Shown here one piece after another: positions 24,001 to 34,556 of a DNA stretch of 64,000 nucleotides. The position numbers were made by a program, and so were the translations under genes. Each line of letters starts with the position of its first letter. Position 1 is the stretch's first letter. The notes beneath the pieces are model-generated. The model was given only the letters and a program-made list of their open reading frames with translations, had not been told where the DNA came from and ran no database searches. The DNA comes from Amphimedon queenslandica (taxonomy: Eukaryota; Porifera; Demospongiae; Haplosclerida; Niphatidae). Location of the stretch: positions 332,787 to 396,786 of the forward strand of contig NW_003546263.1 of the NCBI RefSeq assembly GCF_000090795.2, written 5' to 3'.

Positions 24001-26063
24001 AGTCCTGTTAGTGTTCCAGTCTCTTCAAAAGGATTCCTTGAAGCATTAGCATCAATTCCTTTCCTTTCTATAGTCGGGCTACTAGGATCAAGAGACTTCA
24101 ATGGTGACCCAATATCTATCGAACAGAGCTTCTTCATGTAATGCTGGAGCAATGATAAAGACTGGATGATAAAGAAAGCAATTAGCTGGACACTCTCTAG
24201 CTTTAAACGTGGTAAAGACTGACCCAGTGTGACTGACAAATGAAGAAGAACATTAGGAAGATAGAGAGAAAGGGCACCATCCATGTCAACCTAAATTAAA
24301 GGAGAAGGATCATATCATAGCATACACAAATCATTAGCTTACCAGTGGCAACACATTGAAAAGAAACATGACTAAATCCACTCTCTTTTGAAGCTCTGGG
24401 CTAGCTTCAACTTGCTTGATATAAATAGACAGGTATTCTTCAACCCAACCCCAGAGCAAAGAACTATCAAGTCCCGTCCAAAACAGATTTGCTAAATATA
24501 ACAATTCCCCTCTGAGTTGATGTCGTTTTCCATTCTTCTTGACAGCTGGTGACTCTAAAGAGGGTACTCCTCCATGCTGAGTCAGTTGGGACTTTAAACA
24601 CTGGACAACGTTAGGTAGTAACTCCGGTATTATAGACAGCATGTCAGACTGCTCATAGATTATCTTAAGCAAACGATACGGTTGCAATAGGCAACTCTTT
24701 TCATTGCTTTCAGAGGACTGCAATAATAACTGTTCCAAAGAAACGAGCAAAAGTGGCTTGACATGCGTCAAGAAATACTGCGAGTGTGTAACATCAGTAC
24801 AATCACTATTGGCCTGCTTAGTGCCTTTACCTAATAACCAAATGAACACGCGACGAATGATGGACTGATCACGCTTTAGAAGGCACTTTAAGGTACCGAT
24901 CATGACTTTAGTGACAAGATCACGAGGAATGGGTAGAGACTGAAGGGGCAAGAGTTGAATGACCAAATCTAACGTAGACCTCAGGACTAATGTATTGGGA
25001 TCGAGTAATGATGAACAAATAGCTGGTACCTAGCAAGAAACAGAGAATATTATTTAGTGTGAAAGAGTATCCAATAACTCACAGCTAGGCATTGAGAACT
25101 ATCAATGTGTCTTAAGGCTTGGCATAGAGCAGTCCCTTCCTTGTTCAGCTGTAGTAGCATGTAAGTGAGTGCAGGCAACCGTAGGGTAGCTGATGATAGT
25201 AGGACACTCCATAGTCCTTGGACAAAAGCCAGGGGCTTTGTCGAAGAAAAAAGTAGATCCAGCAAAGCAGAAACTCTTATTATTTCACATTAAAAGGTAA
25301 CAAATATATATATTTCTTTATAGGACAAGACTTACTTCTCAGCACATTCACTCCCTTCTTCTAGGCCAGGCAGGAGAGCTATTAGGAAACCAGATAAACC
25401 TGGTAGCAATGCCAGCCCGAGTGGCAGGTAGTACTGCTCATAGATATCAAGCAAAATTGGTTTCACTTGCATCGAGCCGTACTCCAATAGAGGGAACAGT
25501 CCCGAGGAATAAAGGAAAAGATCCTGTGCCAAACCATCGTGACCAATACGATCAAAAATGACTCTATAAACACGTTCTAATAGAAATCCCACCCATTTAT
25601 GATCAGACTGACTTGTAGACATCGAGTACTTTAAGATGAACTCCTCCAGGGAGAGAGGGATGGAGACACTGGGATAAACGACGACATATTAAATGCTTGT
25701 GAGGTAGAACACGGAAATGGACGTATGCCAAAAGGCACTATATTAATTATAAAAAATAATAACAATTAATTACACGATAGTTTAATGACATGCCAACTGC
25801 CAAGTTTACATTAGTGAGACTGAGCGAGGCTCTTAATAAGTGAACAGGTAGCATTACCATTGAACAAAATAATGGTCATTATTTCAAATAATAATAGTTT
25901 CAGTTGTTACCTTATTAAGTCTCGACAAACAAGATATAAGGTCTTGCCACTCTCGTGACAGTTCGAATCCTTTAAGAGCTCTTTCTACAGTCGCTGAAAA
26001 CCTTTGAAACTTTGGATCAGACCCGGGGTTGCCTTCCTTCTGTTCAGAAACCTCTTCAGCCAT
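18586..26063 (-). CDS. DOP1: DOP1/Dopey, Golgi-endosome trafficking scaffold
   Basis: Large minus-strand gene starting at the ATG 26063 and ending at the TAA 18586-18588. The N-terminus (RFSATVERALKGFELSREWQ, DLISCLSRLNK) and exons 2-3 (CLHPSLPGGVHL; then LAQDLFLYSSGLFPLL, YYLPLGLALLPGLSGFL, LLPGLEEGSE) match the Dopey N-terminal domain closely. Major further exons are about 25265-25087, 25030-24348, 24290-23520, a 1.6-kb exon at 23063-21427, and about ten smaller ones down to 18762-18586. The middle exons are helical-repeat-like without known motifs. Dopey proteins act with MON2 and flippases in Golgi/endosome transport and kinesin linkage. Exon 2 to exon 3 uses a 49-bp intron (about 25562-25610); reading through it shifts the frame. 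One small exon between exons 1 and 2 could not be placed with certainty. Introns hold a (CA)n tract and a satellite relic. Confidence 0.9.
20735..20870 (+). repeat. Decayed satellite unit in DOP1 intron
   Basis: A single unit recognisable by GATGCTTTTTATGCTTTGTA, then GAAAGCTTGAGCTGACTCC. It has the same orientation as the 8510-9420 block. It is too diverged to date by eye. Confidence 0.55.
21026..21060. repeat. (CA)n microsatellite
   Basis: About 17 perfect AC units inside a DOP1 intron. Confidence 0.97.
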
Positions 26064-26191
26064 TATCAGAACATAGACAGAATAGTCCCGTGGTTGACGT
26101 GAACGGAATTATCCTATAGATTACTGAAAAATCTTTCCAGCCACACCTCCCAGTTTAGACAGTGGGTCAGTGTTTTAGGTTTCAGCAAGAA
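26064..26191. promoter_or_regulatory. Bidirectional promoter region, DOP1 / MGCCC gene
   Basis: Only 128 bp separate the two divergent start codons. It must contain both core promoters, unless either gene has an untranslated first exon elsewhere. No TATA box is evident. Confidence 0.45.
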
Positions 26192-27045
26192 ATGGGTTGT
26201 TGCTGCCCCAGAAAGGTGATAGTTGACTCTCAGGTTTGTAATTTTATTTTCTAAACACACATTATCCTTTATTACAGGATAATGAGAGGCGTCCATTAGT
26301 ATTATCAGTAACAGTTCCTGCAGCACCACAAAGCACAGGATTAGTAGAGAGTCAAATCCACAACCAGCAACCCTCACCTCCTAACACTCAGCCTCAGGTA
26401 GCAGCAGCAGCAGCAGCAGCAACTCTGCCTCCCTCTGCCTTTAAATACCTCGACAGGAGAGAGCAGCAACGGGTAGAGCTCCCTAACCTCCACGATGATG
26501 CCCCTCAACTACAACAGAAATTCAGCGATATATGTCAACTCTACAACGATACCATTTACACAAACATGGAGAAGCTATGCGAGTGTGTGGCCCTTTTCAA
26601 ACGCACACTTGGAGTATCCAGTCAACTTCACATGAGGGAATGCTTTAGAAACTGGCGCTCGCGTATAATAAACCCGGTGTTTAGAGTAACCCTCACAGAC
26701 GATAAAAAACTAGTCAAAGAAATAGTTGTGAGGGCAGAGCGAGGTAACATACCTCAAGAGATTTGGGAGGCACAGAAATACATACGAGAGACACTTGACA
26801 TCTCAATTGTCTTCCTCAGCCAGTATCGGTTCATAGAGCAATCGGTTAATGAGGGATTGCACAAAGCTAGGAAGCTGTTATCTGATGCAGCTGCTAACAA
26901 GTCATTGGAACCTCCCGTCTTAGAGAAAGCCCAATCTTTATTGGAACAGTATCAGTTTGCCTTTGGACAGATGTCAAGATTTAATGACGAGGTGACACAC
27001 TTAATGAATGAGATTAAAGACTCAGTTGATGCATTGAGAGATTAA
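26192..27045 (+). CDS. Small helical protein with MGCCC acylation signal, melanoregulin-like?
   Basis: Two exons, 26192-26215 and 26278-27045, joined in frame, give 264 residues. The first exon encodes just MGCCCPRK. Gly2 fits N-myristoylation and the three cysteines fit palmitoylation, so membrane anchoring is predicted. A Pro/Gln/Ala-rich linker with a seven-alanine run follows (residues about 40-60). The remainder is helical: LYNDTIYTNMEKLCECVALF, LVKEIVVRAERGNIPQEIWE, AQKYIRETLDISIVFLSQYR. The middle resembles melanoregulin from memory (a cysteine-rich N-terminus, then a helical core with the 'RKAREMLLKLAEE..' pattern), but the similarity is weak. The first coding exon is easy to miss because of its 24-nt length. 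The start is supported by the clean donor GTGATAG and acceptor TTACAG. Confidence 0.7.
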
Positions 27046-27287
27046 CTTATTATTATTATTATGGTGTGGAAAATGGCGTGGGATTGAGTATATGTGTGCA
27101 TTATTATTATTATTATTCTATTAATTAATATTATTATTATTTCCATTGTGTAACCCACAATATATTATGTATGATTATTCCTGTACAATTTTGGGCATCT
27201 TTTAATTTTATTGATACAACTATAAATGAAATGACAAATAATAATTATGAAGGAAGAAAAAATAAATGGGTCAGGTGCTACTGTATA
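27046..27287. other. Convergent spacer, ATT-rich
   Basis: TTA/ATT simple repeats (27045-27145) and no other feature. Confidence 0.5.
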
Positions 27288-28283
27288 TCATTTAAATACT
27301 GCAGTCCTTGTGGACCATGCCGACGGTTGAGTTGGTATAACCTTCTTTTTCTTGTGAGGGACAGTGCCAGGAACAGGAGGGGATCCTGATAAAGGATGAG
27401 GTGATACGACAGACTGCACTGCCTGTGGTTGGGGAAGACGCTCTATGATGATCGATTCCTCTGGATTGTTATGGGCACCATACAAATTCATCAATTCCTC
27501 GATTGCTTTCTCTTCAATCTATGGAAGAGTAAGTGAGTGAGTCAGATATAGAAAGGATATTAAAGGTCAAGTTATTATACTCTACTAGCAATGGGTTATG
27601 TCATGTACACACAGCTGCTGTGACCATTAGGAAATGTTGTCACAACATCTTCCCAATTGTATTTTACTAGAGCATAATGAAACTATACACTTTCAGTGCT
27701 TGTAGGTTAGTTGTACACATGCAGTAGTAAAATACTAAATAAGGTAATAGTGGTGATACTACTACTCAGCTTATAAAAGGTGTGGCTGATCATTATTATT
27801 ATTAACTATGCTGACCTGAATTAGATGCAGTGGCTTCTTGTTTTCAGCTCTATAAAAATAATACCAAACTTAATATAATCTTGTAACAGTAAGTGAGCCT
27901 TTAACACTCTTAAACTCCATACTGTGCATATATATATATATGTACATGTAGCCTCTTGTACAAAATAGTTATATTATTTATTGGTTGGACTCAACTGTTT
28001 TGATAACTGATCCATCTCTCGTAACTGATCGCTAACAATTTCAGCAAATGAAACTGTTGGTGAGGCATCCTTTGATCTATGATAAATGAATCCCGTATCT
28101 AAAAACATCTAAAGTACAAGTGACTAACTTTGTGTTGAGTACTTCTTCATAGCTCATTGAACGTTGTACGGGTTGGACAACAAGTGGGAGAGGAGAAGGT
28201 AATTTCCTCCTGTTATTTGTTTCGGCTGTTACAGCAGCAGCAGCTGCAGCCTCGGCAGCCATTAAATCTTTAAGAGAAACCAT
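27288..28283 (-). CDS. IBTK C-terminal-like short gene (possibly partial)
   Basis: Exons 28283-28129, 27996-28076 (read 28076 to 27996), 27849-27816 and 27518-27288 join in frame to about 165 residues. Order: MVSLKDLMAAEAA with a polyalanine run; SMSYEEVLNTK; DASPTVSFAEIVSDQLREMD; AENKKPLHLIQIEEKAIEEL; then NNPEESIIIERLPQPQ and a Ser/Pro/Lys tail. The LIQIEEKAI..L, then ..IIIER..PQ pattern matches, from memory, the extreme C-terminus of inhibitor of Bruton tyrosine kinase. The human protein is about 1,350 residues, with ankyrin, RCC1 and BTB parts. None of those is visible upstream, where a satellite block begins within 100 bp. A GGGGCGGGAC box lies at 28303-28312, just upstream of the ATG. 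This could be a free-standing short gene, a broken copy, or the end of a gene with a very long intron. Confidence 0.55.
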
Positions 28284-28379
28284 TTGAGTAGAAGGAGGAG
28301 TCCCGCCCCTAGCAATGATGAGTAGCAATGATCTTTTTAATATGGAACTGGCTGCTACGCAACATAATTATATGCACAT

Positions 28380-29400
28380 GTAAGCATCAGAAAAAATTAT
28401 GAAAATGGAGAATTCTCTTCTATTCATTTTTGGCGAAATTTGGCAAAAGTCCCTGTACTATAGTACAGGGAATTTGGCCCGATTTTGGAGCAACTTTAAA
28501 AATTCGTAAAAAATTCAATTTTGATCTGAATCATCTCAAACTTGATAAATAGCATAAAGACATGTATATGCATCAAAAAAATTATAAAAAATAAAGAATT
28601 CTCTTCTATTCATTTTTGACAAAATTTGGCCTAAGACCCTGTACTATAGTACAGGGACTTTGGCCTAATTTTTAAGTAACTTTAAAAATTCATAAAAAAT
28701 TCAATTTTGATCGGAATCATCTCAAACTTAATAAATAACATAAGAACTTGTATATATATCAGAAAAAATTATTAAAATGGAGAATTGTCTCCTTTTTATT
28801 TTTGATGAAATTCGGCCAAAGTCCCTGTGCTATAGTACAGGGACTTTGGCCTGATTTTGGAGCAACTTTAAAAATTCGTAAAAAATCTAATTTTGATCTG
28901 AATCATCTCAAACTTGATAAATAGCATAAGAACTTGTATATGCATCAGAAAAAATTATTAAAATGGAGAATTGTCTCCTTTTCATTTTTGGCGAAATTTG
29001 GCCTAAGTCCCTGTACTATTATAGTACAGGGACTTTGGCCTGATTTTGGAGCAACTTTAAAAATTCGTAAAAAAATCTAATTTTGATCTGAATCATCTCA
29101 AACTTGATAAATAGCATAAGAACTTGTATATGCATCAGAAAAAATTATTAAAATGGAGAATTGTCTCCTTTTCATTTTTGGCGAAATTTGGCCTAAGTCC
29201 CTGTACTATTATAGTACAGGGACTTTGGCCTGATTTTGGAGCAACTTAAAAAATTCGTAAAAAAATTCAATTTTGATCTGAATCATCTCAAACTTGATAA
29301 ATAGCATAAGGACATGTATATGCATTAAAAAATCATAAAAATGAAGAATTGTCTTCAATTCATTTTTGACAAAATTTAGCCAATGAGCCTGTACATTATT
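28380..29400 (-). repeat. Tandem satellite block B with central hairpins, period about 186 bp
   Basis: Five full units and edges. Each unit has a central palindrome: CCCTGTACTATAGTACAGGG at 28451 and 28637, a one-base variant at 28823, and a version with a longer loop at 29009 and 29199. Spacings are 186, 186, 186 and 190. Flanking AAAGT/ACTTT and GGCC/GGCC extend the hairpin stem to about 17 bp. The units centred at 29009 and 29199 are nearly identical, so that duplication is recent. The unit is the same family as the CNGB intron copies and, in reverse complement, the 8510-9420 block. Confidence 0.9.
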
Positions 29401-29468
29401 TATTGATCAGTAATGATATTCAAGCACTTCAACACCCACTGCATGCATTTAATTTTTAAAAGGTTAAC

Positions 29469-30281
29469 ATGATGATCATGATGAAAAGTGTTGCTTTGGT
29501 CCTAGTGTCTTTCCTTTCTCTGTCCTTCTCTACTCCTCCTCCTCCTCCTCCTGATGTGCTCAAATGGACTGAACTTGAAGTTGGGATGATGTACTCATAT
29601 GACATGGTCTCCTTCACTAGCCAAATAAGTAGCAACACTCAATATTTTTGTCTTGGGGTGGGGGGCAGTGGAGGGTCCCTCCCTCCTCCCTCTCTCTTCA
29701 ATCCTACTCTCATTGATACTGATAACTGGTTGAATGCAGCAGCAGCCATTGGAGCTAAATATGCAGTCCTGGTAGCACAGCATTGCAGTGGATTCAGCAT
29801 GTGGCCGACTGACATTAAGAATGAAACCGGGTTCGAATACACTTACAGTGTTAAGAACTCTCCACTTAGCAAAAGAGGATTCGATATTGTAAAAGCTTTC
29901 ATCGACAGCTGCAAGTCACACAACATACTCCCAGGGATATACTACAGCCTAAACCAGAACTATTATCTCAATGCTGGACGAGGTATAGTGAAAAACTCAG
30001 AGCTGGTACCAGGACAGGCAAAAGTATCTCAAGATCTTTATGGTCAAATCGTCCTAGCACAAATGAAAGAACTTTGGAGTAACTATGGGGAACTGGCGGA
30101 GATATGGTTTGACGGAGGCTGCTCTGTTCCTGGAATTTCAGATAACATCTCTTCGCTTCTTGAATCGCTCCAACCTCATGCTGTTTATTTTCAAGGATGT
30201 GCCAAGTCAAACAATCTCCGCTGGGTAGGCACAGAGTCGGGAAGACCAAACTATCCAATATGGAGCACTGATGTGGATTGT
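29469..30281 (+). CDS. Secreted alpha-L-fucosidase, GH29 family (cut by assembly gap)
   Basis: The ATG at 29469 begins a signal peptide (MKSVALVLVSFLSLSFS) followed by a six-proline run. The catalytic barrel follows: FNPTLIDTDNWLNAAAAIGA, YAVLVAQHCSGFSMWPTDI, the SVKNSP segment, and GELAEIWFDGG, whose Asp is in the position of the GH29 nucleophile. The layout is nearer plant AtFUC1-type than animal FUCA1-type GH29 enzymes, as judged from memory. The enzyme would hydrolyse terminal alpha-L-fucose from glycans outside the cell or in lysosomes. The frame runs uninterrupted into a run of ten Ns, so the C-terminal part of the barrel and any C-terminal domain are missing here. The HCSGF segment corresponds to KHHDGF in many family members, so one expected His and one Asp are changed. 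Confidence 0.85.
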
Positions 30282-30291
30282 NNNNNNNNNN
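30282..30291. other. Assembly gap (10 N)
   Basis: Ten Ns. The sequence on the right does not continue the fucosidase. The real size of the gap is unknown. Confidence 1.
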
Positions 30292-30392
30292 GTCTTATCA
30301 TGTAACTTGTGCGTACTATACTACAAATTGTACTACTGGCTTTCCCCTATCTCCTTGTGGTTGTAAATCAGTGTTATGGGCTGTCTTCTGAA
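30292..30392 (+). other. Short cysteine-rich open stretch after gap
   Basis: Directly after the gap a frame encodes SYHVTCAYYTTNCTTGFPLS, then PCGCKSVLWAVF and a stop. It could be the tail of a secreted cysteine-rich protein whose body is lost in the gap. It does not look like GH29. Chance is not excluded at this length. Confidence 0.25.
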
Positions 30393-30440
30393 CAATAGGC
30401 CACTTCAAACATCCGGCCAGTTAAAGCAGCTCCAAAGAAA

Positions 30441-30817
30441 AAGACTCAAAATAGCAAACAAGAAAATTTGCCTTCTTGTGGTATTATGACATTTTTTTGC
30501 AGTTGCATGCTTAGAATTATGAGAGCTAATGATCCCAATCTTTAAATTAGTGCTATTACATTACTAGACATGAGAATAAAGCATTATTTCCCCCTGTAAA
30601 GGAATGGATTAATCCCCCCTACGACGTCACGTTTAGCCACACCCACCGACAGGAAGTAATATGGCAGGAAGCAAAAAGGGCAGTTTTGAAAGCTCATATC
30701 TCAGTGAATAATTTTTTTTGAACAATGGGAGTTCTCACACTTCATTAAAAAGTTTAGGCAATCTTACTAAGACAATAAAATAAACACCTCAAAAAACCAC
30801 TGAAGTTACCCTTTAAG
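30441..30817 (+). mobile_element. Inverted-repeat element copy 1 (TTAAAGGGT family)
   Basis: Copy 1 of a roughly 375-bp repeat whose reverse complement begins TTAAAGGGTAACTTCAGTGG and ends near GACTCAAAATAGCAAACAAG. It contains ATTTCCCCCTGTAAAGGAAT, a TGACGTCA-like CRE half and a CCGACAGGAAGTAAT block. Copy 2, in inverse orientation, is at about 31485-31783. Copy 3 is at about 31785-32351, and a fourth, diverged copy is at 57001-57350. There is no coding capacity. The TTAA-like end suggests a piggyBac-type non-autonomous element, but target duplications are not clean. Confidence 0.7.
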
Positions 30818-31484
30818 TATAGCAGCCCCAAAGATACTACTTTTCAATCGAATTTGCTGCACAGCCAAGATTAAATTGCTGCTTTGCAGCTGAACAGTTC
30901 TTACATGAGTTTTCAACGCAACATTTTCCGATTCAAGATCCACAATCTTATTTTTCAATTGTTCAATTTCAAGTTGCCGACATCCAATTTCAAATTCTTG
31001 CTGTTCCAGTAGATACTATGCATCAGCCTCTTCAGTTGACCTATCGTTCACACTAACATTTTCAACTAAAGTCTCAGTTTCTCTTTCGGGTAGTTGACTT
31101 TCATCTTCATCTGCATTCATTCCGTCAAATATCCAATCAATCTCTCCATTGCCAGTACTCAACTCTTCTTCTGGAATATTCACGTCATTCACCAGTCACC
31201 ACATCATCACTATCAGCAGACATGCATGGACTTGCAATTGTTTCATCATCAATGTGGACTGGAAATTCATTACCAACTGCATCATCTTCATGGCTACTTT
31301 CATGATCTTCATTACATGCACTCTCACTTTCCTCAAGTCTGAAACGATTTCACTTGTATCTCTGTAGCAATGTAGTTTGTTGTTTTTTTCTTCTTTTATG
31401 TCTCAGGTATCTTTCGACTGACTGTGATGCACTAGTTTCAGTTTCGTTGCAAGAAAATGAAAATAAAGACGGAACATAGTATAG

Positions 31485-31783
31485 GCTTAATATGATTGCT
31501 TGACCATAATGATGTATTCCAACTCTCATTGTCTAAAAAAAATTTTTCACTGAGATATGAGCCTTCAAAGATGCTCATTTTTATTACTTCCTGTCGGTGG
31601 GTGATGCAGATAACTCCATTCCTTTATAGGGGGAAATAATCCTTTATTCTCATGCCTAGTAATGTAATATCACTAATTTAATGATTGGGATTATTAGCTT
31701 TCATTATTCCAAGCATGCAACTGCAAGAAAATGTCATAATATTACAAGTAGGCAAATTTTCTTGTTTGCTATTTTGAGTCTTT
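31485..31783 (-). mobile_element. Inverted-repeat element copy 2
   Basis: Near-exact reverse complement of copy 1 over about 300 bp: CATGCAACTGCAAGAAAATG, TTTATAGGGGGAAATAATCC and GTGATATTACATTACTAGGC-type text. Copies 1 and 2 together make a large foldback of about 1.3 kb with the THAP relic exon in its loop. Confidence 0.8.
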
Positions 31784-31784
31784 T

Positions 31785-32351
31785 TCTTGCAGTTGCATGC
31801 TTGGAATACCGTATGGCTAGAAAATTTCGAGGGCATAAATTTTCGTGTTTTAGTGAAAAGCTCTTAATTCTTTAATTTCGAGGGAGTTAAATTTCGCGTT
31901 TTTGCACGTGCACTTGCATTAAGTCATTGATTTTCACATACTGCGCATGCGCAGTGAGCATTTTCATGGTATTAATTTTCGTGGTTAAGAAGTTACCCAC
32001 GAAATCCACGAAATTAAATACCCCACGGAATTTTCTAGCAATACGGTAATAAAACTAATGATCCCAATCATTAAATTAGTGATATTATAATACTAGGCAT
32101 GAGAATAAAGGATTATTTCCCCCTATAAAGGAATGGAGTTATCTGCATCAATGCCTTTAGTGACGTATGACGTCACATTTAGCCACACACACCGAAAGGA
32201 AGTAATAAAAATGAGCATCTTTGAAGGCTCATATCTCAGTCAAAAAAATTTTTTAGACAATGGGAGTTGGAATACATCATTATTATGGTTAGGCCATCAT
32301 ATTAAGCCAATAAAAAAATTCACCAAAAATACACCGGACTTACCCTTTAAT
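31785..32351 (+). mobile_element. Inverted-repeat element copy 3, split by a MITE
   Basis: Direct-orientation copy (same strand as copy 1) running from TTTTTCTTGCAGTTGCATGC to ACACCGGACTTACCCTTTAA. It is interrupted at 31807-32048 by a TA-flanked MITE; removing the MITE restores the TTGGAATAATAAAACTAATG junction. Copy 3 therefore predates that MITE. Confidence 0.8.
31807..32048. mobile_element. MITE, TACCGTATnGC family, TA target site
   Basis: About 240 bp. Left end TACCGTATGGCTAGAAAATT; the reverse complement of the right end is TACCGTATTGCTAGAAAATT. It lies at a TA and is inserted into inverted-repeat copy 3. It contains a CTGCGCATGCGCAG palindrome. It is non-coding. Confidence 0.85.
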
Positions 32352-33954
32352 AAAAGTAACTTCATTTCTAAACCTGAGATCTTAGAAGGACTTACCATTT
32401 CTAAAATGTTCACTACAAATCCTTGAAAATCGACTAGGAGCCCAATTCTTTCTCCTGACAGCAGCTATCCATCTATTTTTACGTTCAGGATTCTTTGGAA
32501 AGGTATAAAACTTCACATTTGGCTTGCCTTGGCGATTTGCACAACCTATAGCACAGCAAGAGAAGGCCATGCTTCACCATGCAGAGAATTGAAATTTTTC
32601 GAAATTTTTTCGTAATTATTCTGATGATATACAGTCAGAATTCCTTAGCGCCTAGGGGGTCTATATTACCAAGCTGCAAGTTGGCAGCAATTATAACAAA
32701 GTTATAAGGTTTCAACTCAACTACATGTATAATAACACGATCTTATCTTACATCAAGCTATGCTTCAAAGGGGCAGCAACTGCAATAAATCTCGTACTGT
32801 ATAGTGTATCAGTACAAAATTGATGTACTATGGTTTTCACACCTTGATAACACTCCATTCAAGCTTTAGAAGACTTGTCTGTGTACAAAAATAGGCAATA
32901 GGATGCCACAAAAAGTGTTATACAATCCTTCCATGGGTAATAATGTTGTGGTTTCCTACACCAGTAATAAAATCCATGCCTCAAAAAGGAGCCACAGCTT
33001 GTTTCCCTAATCTGAGAATCCATGAACAAGAAGCACAAGCTCAAAAATAAGCTACTTCACTTCTTTAAGGGTACATGTACTTCATACCAAAATAGGTTCA
33101 GTGCCAGCAATGCTTAGGAGTGCCACTGTGCCAGGTGTAAAACTGCAAGAGCAATGCATGGACTGAGTAGTGTGAAACTTTAAATGGGAATAAGTTCATG
33201 ATGACACACCTACTCATGCAATATCAGATTTACAAGCACATCCTATACTTATGACACAAACCTATGCTACGGTGAAAGTACTGTATATCAATCGAGGGTA
33301 ATTATTGTCACAATAAAGGAAATTAATAGGTACCCAACTACCCATTACAACTAAAAATAGAATAAGCATTATTAATCTTACTCAATCTTTTTACACGATT
33401 TTAAACTGCCTAAAGAGCCACATGCATTCATAGTGCATACCTGTTCATCTTTACTTGATACTTTACATCCAGCTTCCTTTTCTTGTTATACTTGTTCCTT
33501 ATTCTGCAATTACCCAATGAGAGAAAAGAGTGCATGAACACCATGTTTTCTGACAGAATTAGCCATTCCATCTAACAAGTTGTGTGAACCTATAATGCAT
33601 GTACAATAATAATCAACATGTACATATACATACATACACTGTAGATCAGTCAATAGCAATTAACCTATGTCTTTCACTTTGACATTTCACATTTCTATTG
33701 CATTACATTATTACTACAAATAGTATTATACATTATGTACACGTATATTACCATTACTTCTTGTGGCAAGTTAGTAATACAAAATAATGAAATATGTACT
33801 TTTCTTATTTTTCTCTCAAAATGAAGAAGAATACTTTGATAGTTACATTAAATAACAATTGTTTAACCAGTGCTGATAATGAAATTTTACTGTTCAAGCG
33901 GCCATAAATAAGCCCTATATTTAATTTGACAAATAGGCTGATGGTTGAACCTGA

Positions 33955-34115
33955 TACAGTAAAACCTGTCTATTGCGGGCACAATAATACTGTCATGATT
34001 ATGGCAGAGTCATTATTTCAATAGCAAACGTTTATATTGTATTGGGAATGATACTAGCTGCTCTGATTATAGAAGTGCCCTTTTTAGAGTGTCTACAACA
34101 GCCGGTTTGACTGTA
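33955..34115. mobile_element. Small MITE, ACAGTnAAACC ends
   Basis: Left end TACAGTAAAACCTGTCTATT; the reverse complement of the right end is TACAGTCAAACCGGCTGTTG. It is flanked by TA. It is 161 bp, non-coding and moderately diverged. Confidence 0.65.
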
Positions 34116-34456
34116 GATGCCTTCATATCAGCAATAAGCGTCATTGTTGGTCACTAAAGTTTATTACCATACACATGTACATGTAGCTCAAAACTTAAGA
34201 TGTTAAAAATGGCAAATTTTACAATTTAGGCCTGTAACACAAATTTCTAATCATAATAAGCTTTTATAAGTAGTATGGATATTTTAAAATGGCAGTGTAT
34301 AAGCACTTTAGGGTTCAGTCCAAAAAATATTTATCATGCTTCTAATTTACCTGATGTAGCAGGACCACTCTCAGATTCAGAGCTGACACCATCTTTGAGT
34401 ATTAGAGAGCACTAGCCACACCATCAATGCAATGGGCCTACAAATCACAAAAATTA

Positions 34457-34556
34457 TAATCAAACAAAATTAATATATTAATCAAACAAAATTAATATAT
34501 TAATCAAACAAAATTAATATATTAATCAAACAAAATTAATATCTTAATCAAACAAA
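34457..34556. repeat. 22-bp tandem repeat, about 4.5 copies
   Basis: The unit TAATCAAACAAAATTAATAT plus two bases is repeated almost perfectly. It is a simple minisatellite with no spacers. Confidence 0.95.

Larger units (their letters stand above)
30820..32570 (-). pseudogene. Decayed THAP-domain protein gene (host gene or DNA transposon relic)
   Basis: Exon 1 (32570 to about 32396) encodes a THAP zinc finger: MAFSCCAIGCANR, FPKNPERKNRWIAAVRRKNW and SRICSEHFRNG, with the C2CH ligands in place, followed by a good GTAAGT donor. A second coding stretch at about 31485-30820 continues the THAP pattern with VPSLFSFS. It then has a basic patch (RYLRHKRRKKQQTT), an acidic region, and a leucine-zipper-like coil (LEQQEFEIGCRQLEIEQLKN). 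That second part has at least two in-frame stops and one frameshift. The intron between them (31486-32395) is filled by two inverted-repeat copies and a MITE. THAP domains bind DNA and occur in P-element-type transposases and in host regulators. No transposase core is visible. Confidence 0.65.

Noticed and set aside
28380-29400. Hairpin array as a CRISPR or RNA gene cluster
   Set aside because: Whole 186-bp units repeat, not short repeats with variable spacers, and units also occur alone in introns.
34457-34556. CRISPR-like array
   Set aside because: 22-bp units abut with no unique spacers; it is a plain minisatellite in a eukaryotic genome.
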